Assembly: GCF_000150955.2 (NCBI RefSeq)
Contig: NC_011692.1
Coordinates: forward strand, 124,001-188,000
Direction: 5' to 3'
DNA: 64,000 bases
Source: Phaeodactylum tricornutum CCAP 1055/1
Taxonomy: Eukaryota; Bacillariophyta; Bacillariophyceae; Surirellales; Neidiaceae
The stretch's first letter is position 1. Each line of letters begins with the position of its first letter. Below are positions 45,375 through 55,540 of the stretch, in pieces. Below the pieces are notes generated by a model. The model was not told the DNA's origin. It was given only the letters and a program-made list of their open reading frames with translations, and ran no database searches. The position numbers and the translations under genes are program-made.

Positions 45375-46094
45375 GCGATTCACCGAAATCCGACAAGCGT
45401 GCAGGTGAACATTCAAGCTTTTCAACGTTCCGGTGAAAGAGAAAGCGTTTTATGGTAACTCTATATAAAAATAAAGCATTACCGGTATTTTTCTTTAACA
45501 GTCAAGTGAAAGCGGGATCGCTGACATCATCACTGTCACTGTCAGTTCATCGAGGAACTCGACCTTGATATTTGTAAGTCTCGGGACACCAGGTCAATGG
45601 TCAGTGGAATTTGTAACTGGGGTAGATACCTAATTATTGGCAACCGAGAATGTAGCTTTCCGAAGATCGGAAATGTCGCTGACATATATGTATATAGTCG
45701 GCTTATATTCCCGCTTTGAAATGTATTACATGTTCTTTCTGAGCACTTCTTTATCAAACATGAGAAAGAACAGTCCTGTTCTCTAAACTCAAGCGATATA
45801 GCAACTAACGTCTTTCCCAGATATCTTTCAACAAAAATGTTCGGATATAGCCGGGTTAGTTCACAGTCATTCGGGGATTTCATCACTTGGGCTCTGTGCT
45901 TCAAGACGAAATTTGGATAGGATTGTTATACTGTCAACAACACTTCATTTGCATGCCAAACCCAATGCTTTTGAAACTCCACAACAAGTAGGTAGTAGGG
46001 ATCATGGGCCACAGGAAGTTAATTCCTCACAAAAACTGGGATTGAAATACCTTTGTTGACAATTGGTTTGGCAACCAAGTTTGTTCATGATGAA
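45375..46094. other. AT-richer intergenic region
   Basis: The stretch between the tandem repeat and the hAT element. A 120-codon minus ORF (45542-45904) has no recognisable domain and I do not call it as a gene. Confidence 0.35.
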
Positions 46095-46102
46095 AGATTT
46101 GC

Positions 46103-47234
46103 AGGCCTCTTAAAATGTGGCATTTTTAGTTGGCGCCAAATTTGTAAGCCTAAATCTGCCATATGCTAATCATTATAATAACCCACAACAGATTGCCCAT
46201 ACCCTGTATTTGAGGTGATAACACATCAATTGACAATAGACCTAGACTGCAAAACCATGAGAAGACAAGACAACATGACAGCAATGTTACAACAATGTGA
46301 AGACACAACAACCTGAACAACACACCTTGAGAACAAGATAAGGTAAGAATAAGACAACAACACAACAAAAAGGCAGCAACAACAGGACAACAAGATAACA
46401 AAACAACAGGTCAAGGAAATATCCACAACACCAACACTATGGGGTAGCAAAAGTCACCATTTCAAAGCAAGCATGAGCTGGAAAATGGGTGCACAATAGT
46501 GCTGCATAATTACTTTCAAGATTTGGGGAGATTTGTGCATTCAAAGCTGCTTGACATGAAGGAGGAGACAATTGTATTAGTATGCACTTCTTTAGTAAAA
46601 GGTGTAGCCAGCTTGGTGGAGCCGTTGAAGGAGGTTGAGTTTGAACAAAACAGCAACAATGCTTCTACCAACAAGATTCCCTCTGTTCTTCCTTACTCTT
46701 TGGTACACATGCATGGAGCTGGTTAGTATACATGAGGTCCGCTTATCTGCAATTTTTGATGCAACCATGTTAGAGGAATTGGAAGATCAGTTTGTGAGCT
46801 TATGATGGCATACAACAACAATCTACCTTTGCAAAGTATCATTGACTATTGCCCTGAAAATGATTCTTTTGAAGATGGGTGGGAGCATGTCAAAGAAATA
46901 TTCCCATTGTTGCACACATATGTAGGAGAGATAGCAATTGTGTTTCCTGGGACAAGCACAGTGGAGGCACTTTTCTCAGCATTGAAATGGTATAAGGATG
47001 AGTTCTGTGCAGCCACCACTGATTGCTTGTTTGAAGGCATCCTTCATGCTATGCAATACAAAGTATTGCAATTGAGAGTAGTGTACAAGCTGGTCCATCT
47101 ATTTAGAAAAACGCTTATACATATTTAACATGTCCAGTGCCAAATTTACAGTTAGTCATGAATTAAAGCCACAATTGGCCATAAACAGCTTTTTTTATGG
47201 AAAACTTGGCATTCACCATTTTTAAAGAGGCCTG
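46103..47234 (+). mobile_element. degenerate hAT-type DNA transposon with TIRs and 8-bp target duplication
   Basis: The left end reads CAGGCCTCTTAAAATG and the right end, on the other strand, CAGGCCTCTTTAAAAATG: an imperfect terminal inverted repeat of about 16-18 bp starting with CAG as in hAT elements. It is flanked by AAGATTTG (46095-46102) and AAGATCTG (47235-47242), an 8-bp target duplication with one mismatch, the size hAT transposases make. The inside carries a remnant transposase C-terminus. At 1.13 kb it is far shorter than an autonomous hAT, and the left third is ACAAC-rich low complexity. Confidence 0.85.
46499..47128 (+). pseudogene. hAT transposase C-terminal remnant
   Basis: Two open pieces in different frames (46499-46726 and 46802-47128) give an interrupted hAT C-terminus. 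The second piece contains VFPGTSTVEALFSALKWYKD and LFEGILHAMQYKVL, which match the hAT dimerisation region, where a short conserved hydrophobic/acidic block mediates oligomerisation. Between the pieces the frame continues as LEELEDQFVSL and then needs a shift at about 46803. The N-terminal BED finger and catalytic Asp residues are missing, so the element cannot be autonomous. Confidence 0.7.
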
Positions 47235-47242
47235 AAGATCTG

Positions 47243-48245
47243 CCAAGACATAGGGTTAATCCAATTTTGGTTGGGCAAAGCCACTAATTGTAAAAATGTT
47301 GTGACGTCAGGCAAAACTCCGGAAAACACTGAAATTTTTGCGGGATTTGTTGTTTAACAATTAATTGTAATCTCATTTTTAGATGAACAGCACCATGGAG
47401 CAGTACAAGATCAAGGCATCTTTGAAAAGCTCAAGACAAATCCATGTCATATTATAAAAACGCGATTGACTGAGATTTCCGGTGTGTGGAACAAAATGTA
47501 CAAAGAATATTGAAAGTTCACAGGCATACTGGGGTTCATGGGCATCCGGGAAATACTGAAGGATCCGCGCCTTTCTGTGAAGCACTTCTTTGGAAATTAA
47601 CTGTAAAACGCTTCCTCATTGTGAAAATTGACTTTTGACGAACAAATACTAAAAGTGTGGTAACCAAAAAACCCTAACCCTATCGTTTCGGTGCAGTATT
47701 CTAAAATGACCGGAGGCAGTTGGACTCTACATCATCCCATCCTACCATTAGTGCCTTGGCTGTAAACGTCTAACTAGCTGGCTCTAGAGAGGAGCAGAGC
47801 CACTACCTATGTACTCCAAGAAACAGGAATTCTCGATTAATGTAAAGTGGGATTTTCTGGTACTATGTTTGATGTCGTCACAGCGACAAGTTTTCCAGTC
47901 GACGATTTCATTTATTATTTTAGGTCAATTATTCTCTTTTTTGCAGCAAGTCAACATCATATCGCGATGAAGAGCTGCTGTCTGAAGCGAAGTCGCAAAT
48001 ACCACGTGGAAGGTGATGTTCCCTTTCTATGTTTTTGAATCGTGAAGACTCTGTTTTTGTTTCACCAGTAACTAGCAACATCGCTAATACCTCGACTCCA
48101 TCAGGGAGATGATGTTCTCATTGTTTGTTTTTGAATCGTGAGAACTCTGTTTTCGTTCCACGTCACCAACAACAACATAGTAATCGATTGCATTGTTCGA
48201 AGTGCTCACGACAATTGGTTCCTATCTGATAAAGCCAACGCCTCA
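47243..48245. other. intergenic region and promoter of PDZ-like gene 2
   Basis: No gene is recognised. Two short similar stretches (TTTGAATCGTGAAGACTCTGT near 48035, and TTTGAATCGTGAGAACTCTG near 48130) form a small direct repeat about 95 bp apart. The PDZ-like frame is open upstream to 48138 but without family resemblance. Confidence 0.4.
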
Positions 48246-49103
48246 ATGGCGGGAAACGATATTTTGAAGAAACAGCGACCACAAAATTGGAGTGTAACGC
48301 TGTTTCGGCGTCCTGGAAATGCGAACCGACTGGGACTAGGGCTGCGTCGAAGTACCACTGGGCGTGTGTTTGTGGTAGGTCTCTCCGGTGACGATCCTAC
48401 ATCATGGCACGCTCTCGCGTCAGTCAGCATTGGTGACGAAGTCACACGCATCAACGGCGCACTTTTGCGAACATTAAGTCACTGTGATGTTTCTCAGCTG
48501 CTCGACCCACAAACTAAAAATGGTCGCCAGAACGGACGACTTGTTCTGATGGGCGTTTGCCATTACGGAAATCCACATGCAGTGCACGCGTTGATCGAAA
48601 GGCCGTTTCGGGATGCTCTGGTGGGTCTACAAAGCAGCTGCAACAACCACGAGTATCCGGAAATCTTGGATTTGGCGGACAAAGGTCTGGTAACGGATTC
48701 AGTATTGCGAATCGGTGACCGTGTGCGCTCAGTGAACGGCATCCGCTGCAAGATATCAGAGCAAAATTTAGCAGCGCTTCTGGATAGCTCGGGCCGCTAC
48801 ATTGCTATTATGGCCGAACGAGTAGACACCGAAGATGGCTCGGCCTTGATTAAGGTCGGGACATCGGAGGCTTCATCTCATGCTGGTCGACAAGTTGAAA
48901 ACGAGACTAAAGGGACCATTTGCCTTCGGCAACGATGTACGTGCTTGTACCGATTCGTTCTGTCCCATTCTAGGGCGACCGCCAAATTAAGTGAGGCTGC
49001 TCGCTCAAGCTTATTGTCCGGATTTTCTTTAGACGTGAACAAGAGTTACACAAGCATTATGCGCAAAGAGGCCCTTATTTCCTCCCGCTACCGACAATTT
49101 TAG
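48246..49103 (+). CDS. double PDZ-like domain protein 2
   Basis: 285 aa from the ATG at 48246 (MAGNDILKKQRPQN). The layout is the same as the gene at 42358. Unit 1 has LGLGLRRSTTGRVFVVGL and VSIGDEVTRINGALL; a linker (VCHYGNPHAVHALIERP) matches the paralogue's VCPNGDPRLAEAMVEHP; unit 2 has LVGLQSS, VLRIGDRVRSVNGIRC and YIAIMAER. The C-terminal 80 residues are Ser/Arg-rich and not shared. Probably a cytosolic peptide-binding adaptor (inference). The conserved linker is good evidence that the two genes are duplicates. Confidence 0.72.
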   Translation: MAGNDILKKQRPQNWSVTLFRRPGNANRLGLGLRRSTTGRVFVVGLSGDDPTSWHALASVSIGDEVTRINGALLRTLSHCDVSQLLDPQTKNGRQNGRLVLMGVCHYGNPHAVHALIERPFRDALVGLQSSCNNHEYPEILDLADKGLVTDSVLRIGDRVRSVNGIRCKISEQNLAALLDSSGRYIAIMAERVDTEDGSALIKVGTSEASSHAGRQVENETKGTICLRQRCTCLYRFVLSHSRATAKLSEAARSSLLSGFSLDVNKSYTSIMRKEALISSRYRQF

Positions 49104-50014
49104 ATTGGCACACACGGCAGGAATTGCAATCATTCTTTTACAATAATGCGTAACAAGCTTGTGCTATGCACGCCGCGCTGCCGTTTCATGAAGCCACTGG
49201 CCTTTGCTGCGTTGCGCTCGCGATCAATGCGGCCGTTGGGCCATTTCAAGATGCAGTTCTTCACGATTGGAGTCTCGAGAGGTGAATTCGCAAGCCTTTA
49301 TATCAATATGCGCTGCCAATCACAAACGCATTTCAGTAGACGGTTGCGAGGGTCACGACGAAGACGACTGCTCTAAGTCAATGGTAAGTTGAAAAAGGAA
49401 TCGCCACTACCGATCGACCGTAGCACCTTGACCGTGAAATTGTACAAGAAGAAACCCTAAGGATAGCGGAATCAGTGTTGGACGAAACGGTGCCGAAAAT
49501 TAACGCAGGTAGGAAAGCAACCTAGCATGGAGAGATTTTTTTTTCGTAGGGCTAGCTAGATTATTCTAAAATATTTCAGTGTCAGTTCGCGCTGGAACTT
49601 ATTTACACTCCTTACCAAAATGCTCACGCGATTAACAATCTATCACCAGCAACAGTCAGTTGACTGTGATTGTTTCATATGTTATCAGGTCACACACCTA
49701 TGCTGGCGGAGTCGTCCATGAGAGCCACCGATGAGTTTGCCAGAATGAATGAATCCAACTACACAATCTTACACTTAACGAGGTCCTTTATATTTCTTCA
49801 GGCGGGGTAGCCAATGCCGACAAATTGTTTAGGCTCCAAACTCTCACTGTCTGACACTGTTTTGCTTCGATTTTCGGACCGTCCGGCAACCGGTTCTTAC
49901 AGCCCTGGAGAAAACCCCCACAAACATCGACGACAAGCAAAGAATGGAGGAGGCTAATCTGCCTTTCTCCATAATGGGACTCCGGAGAACTTACAAGGTC
50001 ATCGGAGACGTAGA
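49104..50014. other. intergenic region, no gene recognised
   Basis: Only weak ORFs under 90 codons. It presumably contains the promoter of the STK19-like gene. Confidence 0.4.
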
Positions 50015-51121
50015 ATGACAATTGATGATGAGGAGACTGACAAATCATCCACCCAGAGTCCTAAGAAGGCGCTCCAGGTATTCATTCGACGACCACACAA
50101 GAAAGGCGTGCACAAGTTGGAACACAAACGTTCCAGCTCGCCTTCAGTAGCTTCCCGTAAGCGCTCGGGACAATTGGTGATCAGCAGCAACCACGGCTTA
50201 CCTTCCATTGGTCGGAAAGTTTCAGAAATACGGAAACCTGTACTGACATCGGTGCACAGATCCGAGATCGATACCAACGATTTGTTCCGAGAGAACGACG
50301 ATTCCGTCTTCCCGGATGTTGCCTGCGTGTCCGATACTCTCTTGGCAATTCAGAGCCTAAAGAACGGCAGTAGATCCCAAACGATTGCGATACCTCTTAC
50401 GCAAGCGCCTGGAAGACAAGCACAGCAACGAGCACCGCATTATATACACGGAATTCTCGAATGCCAGCTCTATATTCTGATAAAGGATGCGAACAACCAT
50501 TTCCCATCAGTCGGAGGTACAGTACCGTCTTTGCAAGTTAGTACAGAATTGCCGCAACTACTACGGGCGAATAAATTGCGGAGACTTTCCTCCACTACGC
50601 AATCCTCCCATCCGCTGACCATCTTGCTGGAAACGAACGATTACGTTCGCGCCGTGTGGGATGCGCACCACCGGTACCCGGGTAATGCCGCTGCCACCGA
50701 ATGGTTTCTCAGCATTCTCCCCAAATGTACCGGGCTCTGCATTCCAATAATACAGCTAGAAGAACTGTACCGTAACAGTTCCGTGGAATGCAGCGAGCCC
50801 CTGGAGTCCATTCTTAAGCAATTGCAGCAGATGCAAGTGCTCATGGCGTCGCATTCGTCCGGCGTTTTTCAATTGTGGCTGCCATCTTGGGGTCTCGTTT
50901 TGAACGCTTGGGAGGCAGCCCGCAGAAAACTGCTTTTGCAGCTCAAGCAGAGCTCGTTCCAGGAACGTTCCGTACAAGCTTTGCAACAAGAGTATAGCCC
51001 AATCGACACGAAGCTTCTGATTGACTGGATGGTCGACCAGGGCGAAGTGCAATTCCGAAAACGACCCGCAGGCGTCTTTGTCAAACTCCTGGCTTCTGAT
51101 GAGTCTTGGTCGACAAGATAA
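50015..51121 (+). CDS. STK19-like winged-helix protein
   Basis: 368 aa, single exon. The first 80 residues are basic and Ser-rich (KKGVHKLEHKRSSSPS), consistent with nuclear localisation. The C-terminal part (about 140-365) has an alternating helix/wing pattern resembling STK19, a DNA-binding protein of three winged helices that helps transcription-coupled repair at stalled RNA polymerase II. Family-like segments are LPQLLRANKLRRL, the VFQLWLPSWGLVLNAWEAARRKLL block (STK19 has a Trp-rich strand followed by a basic helix here) and LLIDWMVDQGEVQFRKRPAG near the end. No kinase motifs are present, as expected, since STK19 is not a true kinase. The similarity is by pattern, so the assignment is tentative. 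It is convergent with the Mfd gene, 104 bp apart. Confidence 0.55.
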   Translation: MTIDDEETDKSSTQSPKKALQVFIRRPHKKGVHKLEHKRSSSPSVASRKRSGQLVISSNHGLPSIGRKVSEIRKPVLTSVHRSEIDTNDLFRENDDSVFPDVACVSDTLLAIQSLKNGSRSQTIAIPLTQAPGRQAQQRAPHYIHGILECQLYILIKDANNHFPSVGGTVPSLQVSTELPQLLRANKLRRLSSTTQSSHPLTILLETNDYVRAVWDAHHRYPGNAAATEWFLSILPKCTGLCIPIIQLEELYRNSSVECSEPLESILKQLQQMQVLMASHSSGVFQLWLPSWGLVLNAWEAARRKLLLQLKQSSFQERSVQALQQEYSPIDTKLLIDWMVDQGEVQFRKRPAGVFVKLLASDESWSTR

Positions 51122-51225
51122 TTCAGAGAGACCAACAACTAAATTTACGTGTTATGTTAGCTACAGTTGTACAGAGCGTTTAACTCTTACGAGTGGTAAC
51201 GAGTGGAAACTCGACTGCCGGGCAA

Positions 51226-54200
51226 TTAATACTGGTAACCCAGACGCTGGGCTTCTCGCTTTTCGTTCGTTTTCTTTCGTTGGCGTAAAAGCTCTTGTTT
51301 GTCACGAAGCTCTGCGGCCATGCGAGCGGCTTCCGCTTGGTCTTCTTGTTTCTCATATACGATCTTGGCAACCGGCAGTAGCAATTTCAAAAGGCGGTCA
51401 ACGGCCTTGTCGGCATCCTGAAAATCCCTCACCACAAAACGTGGATACTGCTCCAGATCAACCTCGTCCATATCCAAAACGTTTACGGCCGAACTAATGT
51501 CCTTCATTGCCTCGACCTCTTCTTCGTCCATGGCGTCCCAATCCTCCTCTTCCAACTCTTCGTTGAAAGTCTCTTCCTTGACGAGTTCTAATAGATTCAT
51601 CTTTCGGCCACCTCTCACTTCTACTTCTTCACCTGTGACCGTGAAACGAGCAGGAAATACAACGTCTAAACCCTTGGGGGCAATACCCTTGGCCAGCATT
51701 GGGACAATCGTGGCCCAGTGCCGCGGGCGAAGACCCGGTGAACGCAGAATACAATCGATGCGCTTCCCATTGCCAAAAACATCCACCAGACCGACGAGAT
51801 CAATTCCCAACCTACGAGTACAAGCGTGCAGATGTAAAGTCTTGAGCTGGTTTTGCAGGGTGGAGGGGAGCGACCCGTATTTAGATTTCCACTCATTGGT
51901 CAAGGTGACCAACGCTGAAGTGCTTTCGGCCAGACGAGCCTTGGTTTCTTCACTGCGACGTTCGCTTTGACGCTCTATGAAAGACATTGGCAAGCTAAAG
52001 GTACTGGGCGATCCATCTGTCGGAAATAGAATGTTAGTACGTGGTACTAGAGGCAAGTCGAGACCCCTGAGCTTGCGTATGCTCTTTTTCAACATGCGCA
52101 TGTACAAATCAAAACCGACTTTGGCCGCCATACCACTCTGTTCCGTTCCCAGTAAACTTCCGGCTCCACGAATTTCCAAATCTCGATTCGCCACGTCGAA
52201 TCCGGAGCCAAGTTCTGAAAGTTCCCCTATTGCCTGCAAACGCATAGCTGCTTGTTCCGTGATAGATTCTTCGCGGTACAAAAAGTACGCGAAGGCTTGC
52301 TTGTCAGAACGACCAACACGACCACGTAACTGATACAGGGTGCTCATTCCAAAAGCTTGACTGTTTTGCACGACAATTGTGTTGACGGAAGGAATGTCAA
52401 CACCGTTTTCAATGACCGTCGTAGCGAGCAAAACATCGTAGTTGCCTTCGGCGAATTCGGCGACGTTTTCCTCCGCGCCGTTGCGTTGCATTCGGCCGTG
52501 CGCTTGAATGATGCGTATTCCTGGGAACAGGCTTTGGATCGTTTGCTCGGCTTCATCAAGCATAGAAATACGAGGAACTACGTAATAGCATTGTCCTCCA
52601 CGCGCCAGTTCTGTCGAGATGGCAGTCTTTACAATATCTTCACTAAAATCCTGCACGTGCGTGACTGTGGGTTTTCGCATCGGCGGTGGCGACCGAATTG
52701 TCGATGTATCGCGAATTCCACTCAAACTCATTTGCAAAGTACGAGGAATTGGGGTAGCAGACAACGTCAAAACATCGATTCCATCACAGATTAACTTGAG
52801 GCGTTCTTTTTGCTTGACACCAAACCGTTGCTCTTCGTCGACTACCAGCAAACCCAAGTTCTTAAACTTCATTTCGTTGGACAAGAGTGCATGGGTTCCC
52901 ACGATAAGCTGTGTCTTGCCTCCTTCAATCTCTCCACGCAATTCTCTTCCAGCCTTGGTCTGTTTACCCATCCCCCCTCGCAACAAGGCAATGTTTATAT
53001 TGTACTCTGTGCCGGGTCCCATGCGCTTGACAATATTTTTGTAGTGCTGGGCAGCCAAGACTCCAGTAGGTGCTAGCAAGGCCGCTTGGCGACCGTTGAT
53101 AATGGACCGGAATAAAGCACGAATAGCCACTTCCGTCTTTCCGAAGCCAACGTCACCACAAATTAAACGATCCATTGGACGACTTCGCCAAACCATGTCG
53201 TTTTCAATTTCTTCGAAACACTTCTTTTGGTCCGTCGTCGGTTCATACAGGAACGACTTGCTAAATTCTTGGACAACGTCTTCCACTGATGGATCAAAGG
53301 GTTGTCTTTGGAGTGTTTCACGGGTTGCGTAGAGTGCCAGCACATCCTGTGCCAGCTGTAAGGTATTTTCCTCCACCTTTTGTTTCGCCTTGCTCCATGC
53401 TTCACCTTTGACACGGGAAAGTTTGGGTTTGACCACGGCATCCCCAGCGCGATACCGACTGAGACGGTATGCGCGATCGACAGGTACATGCACGACGGCG
53501 TCTGCATACGTAATCTCCAAGACAGTAGTTTGTGGATTGGATAGTGGGTCCGTATCTTCTTCCGTGCCAAATCTTGCACGTATTTCTTGAATTTCGTCGG
53601 GTGTTACCCGCTTGCGCTTGCGTAATTCGGTAGTGAGAATTTCAGCCCTTCTTTCTTCTTGCGCTAGTCGTTCTTCTTCGTTGAGCTTCGTTTTTGGCCG
53701 CAAGCACGTCGTCTCGAATCGACCGATACCGTATTTGCGGTGAACAACAAAATCGCCCGGAAAGACTTCCAACGTCCAGCCGCCCGCACTTCCTACTCGT
53801 ATACCCGCTAGTTTGTCCCTCGCGACCAATTCACCAGATGTCTTTTCTACCGCCACGTCACCAGCAGCACCGCCAGCGCCCATGAGGGCTTGCCACTCAG
53901 ACTCGAGATCCTCGTCCACTTCGGCAAACCATGATTTCACCGAGCCACCGGTGATCTGCACGTTTCCAGTTTCATCCCAGACGGACGGCACTCCGCTTGC
54001 CATTTCATCCCGTGGATCCAAGACTTGCAGCTCAATCCCGCTCGAACGGGCCATGAATGCCTTCAGCGCATTTTCTCGATCAATTGCGTTGCGCTCCTCC
54101 TGTAAGACATCCTGCAGGTCTTCGCGTTTAGTTACGTTGGCAAATTTTCCCCATTTTCGTATTTTGCGTTGTTGTTTAAACTCGTCATCTGATTCCTTCA

Positions 54201-54558
54201 GCAGCTCCTGTACCTTGGCTTGGTGGCTAGTCTGCACCTGATCGTGTAGTCCAAGCTCCTCGTTGTGATCATCTTCTTCGCCCCAGGCGACCCCGGACGA
54301 ATTGGATGATCCAAATACAATATCCAAGTCAGCCGCGCGAGAACGGTACAACCGAAATGCTCTCTGCCGATGCTCTGTGCCTACTTTTCGATGTCTGGAT
54401 GACGATGATAGCGCAGAACCGACACGGGAATGCCGAGAGCGTGATCGTGCTGTCCAAAGATCCGGTCCAAAAGCGGTCGCTGGCACAAAAAGAGACACCG
54501 CTATATAAATCCGGAAAATTCTTTGTCGTCTTGAAATCAATACTGTCGTATCCTGCAT
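51226..54558 (-). CDS. mfd: plastid-targeted transcription-repair coupling factor (Mfd/TRCF)
   Basis: 1110 aa, single exon. Mfd is a DNA translocase that pushes stalled bacterial-type RNA polymerase off DNA and recruits excision repair. The N-terminus is a diatom plastid presequence: signal core IYIAVSLFVPATAF followed by GP, fitting cleavage before F. A CarD-like RNA-polymerase-interaction domain (about 260-375) starts PGDFVVHRKYGIGRFE and is split by a charged insert of about 55 residues. The RecG-type helicase has Walker A GDVGFGKTE (about 467), TGVLAAQHY, DEEQRFGVKQKE (about 570), TLSATPIPRTL, and the TRG-like block QLRGRVGRSDKQAFAYF. AGSLLGTEQSG (RecG/Mfd-specific) and a C-terminal TRCF domain (about 880-1000) follow. 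The N-terminal UvrB-like UvrA-binding module is absent. It probably acts on plastid RNA polymerase. Confidence 0.94.
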   Translation of the reverse strand: MQDTTVLISRRQRIFRIYIAVSLFVPATAFGPDLWTARSRSRHSRVGSALSSSSRHRKVGTEHRQRAFRLYRSRAADLDIVFGSSNSSGVAWGEEDDHNEELGLHDQVQTSHQAKVQELLKESDDEFKQQRKIRKWGKFANVTKREDLQDVLQEERNAIDRENALKAFMARSSGIELQVLDPRDEMASGVPSVWDETGNVQITGGSVKSWFAEVDEDLESEWQALMGAGGAAGDVAVEKTSGELVARDKLAGIRVGSAGGWTLEVFPGDFVVHRKYGIGRFETTCLRPKTKLNEEERLAQEERRAEILTTELRKRKRVTPDEIQEIRARFGTEEDTDPLSNPQTTVLEITYADAVVHVPVDRAYRLSRYRAGDAVVKPKLSRVKGEAWSKAKQKVEENTLQLAQDVLALYATRETLQRQPFDPSVEDVVQEFSKSFLYEPTTDQKKCFEEIENDMVWRSRPMDRLICGDVGFGKTEVAIRALFRSIINGRQAALLAPTGVLAAQHYKNIVKRMGPGTEYNINIALLRGGMGKQTKAGRELRGEIEGGKTQLIVGTHALLSNEMKFKNLGLLVVDEEQRFGVKQKERLKLICDGIDVLTLSATPIPRTLQMSLSGIRDTSTIRSPPPMRKPTVTHVQDFSEDIVKTAISTELARGGQCYYVVPRISMLDEAEQTIQSLFPGIRIIQAHGRMQRNGAEENVAEFAEGNYDVLLATTVIENGVDIPSVNTIVVQNSQAFGMSTLYQLRGRVGRSDKQAFAYFLYREESITEQAAMRLQAIGELSELGSGFDVANRDLEIRGAGSLLGTEQSGMAAKVGFDLYMRMLKKSIRKLRGLDLPLVPRTNILFPTDGSPSTFSLPMSFIERQSERRSEETKARLAESTSALVTLTNEWKSKYGSLPSTLQNQLKTLHLHACTRRLGIDLVGLVDVFGNGKRIDCILRSPGLRPRHWATIVPMLAKGIAPKGLDVVFPARFTVTGEEVEVRGGRKMNLLELVKEETFNEELEEEDWDAMDEEEVEAMKDISSAVNVLDMDEVDLEQYPRFVVRDFQDADKAVDRLLKLLLPVAKIVYEKQEDQAEAARMAAELRDKQELLRQRKKTNEKREAQRLGYQY

Positions 54559-55540
54559 TGTCCGCTCCCTAGAATATTGACAGTAATTCGTTGCTGGGCT
54601 CGAAGTTTACGGGCACCAGAAGAGGGAAGCGGTGTTCCCACTACCAGTGACAGAAAGGAATGGCACAGGGAGGGAGACAGGTACCACCGTCGAACTCGCG
54701 ACGCCTCTAGCACTCTTTGCCCAGAACGTGACGTGCAAAGTGGTTCTCCGGGCAGATTGACCGAACGAATGAAGTGCCACCGGCTTTTGGCAGTCTCGAG
54801 TGTTCTGTTGGTCGTTGCTTTTTTTCCGTGGTTCTCTCGCGGCATAATTTGGTTCTGAGCTGACCATGAGCAAAAACCATGTCCCATAGCGCTGTCGTAA
54901 GACACGCCAACGAGATAAAGTATGTGCACATATTTGTTTCGCTGTTCAAGTTACATTAATAGGTATGAATTTCTTGCTATCAACTTGCGTGTGCTTGCCG
55001 CCACGTTTGGGAGCAGATCCGTTAACACATGCATTGTCTCCTTGTAGAATGTTGATGGTACCTCCCTTGAATCTGGCTTACTGTTCGGTTGTGTGTGTTT
55101 GTCTGACCATGAACATCTGTTACGTTTCATTGTTGGCTCCTCATTTACAGTCACATCTGACAGTGAAAAAATTTCCAACCGTTTGGACGGGATTGAGTCA
55201 AAGCCGATTCAAAATTTGAAAAAACAAGGGCCAAGCGTGCTGGCGTGCATCATTCAGAACAATCAATGCATTGACTTCGGAAAGTTACAGTTGGCGAGAA
55301 GAAGAGTGGAAAGAGCAGACCAAAGGGATGGATCCCTGCAGCAAGCCTCGATCAGATCGCTGGGCCCGGCTACCGTTTTCGTTGGTGGTTGTTTGCAATC
55401 CTGGCGTAGAAGAGGACGGCAGCACCGCCCAGTTGGCGAAAGACAATAGGCAACATCATCAATCATTGATTCAGTGGTTCGATCGACCTTAATTTACCGT
55501 ACCAAGCTGACCCACTAGCTGGTATTCTCAAGCCGAAGCT
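54559..55540. other. intergenic region, no gene recognised
   Basis: About 1 kb upstream of the Mfd gene and downstream of the first membrane-cluster gene. Short ORFs occur on both strands, without domains. It presumably includes the Mfd promoter. Confidence 0.4.

Noticed and set aside
46226-46450. ACAAC-rich tract as a CRISPR-like or minisatellite array
   Set aside because: No regular repeat unit or spacer length; it is low-complexity sequence inside the hAT element.
51021-51497. 158-codon plus ORF across the STK19/Mfd convergent region
   Set aside because: It overlaps the real C-termini of both genes in other frames and shows no domain.
55470-55495. GGTTCGATCGACC resembling a tRNA T-loop
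   Set aside because: No acceptor stem, D-arm or anticodon arm can be paired around it.
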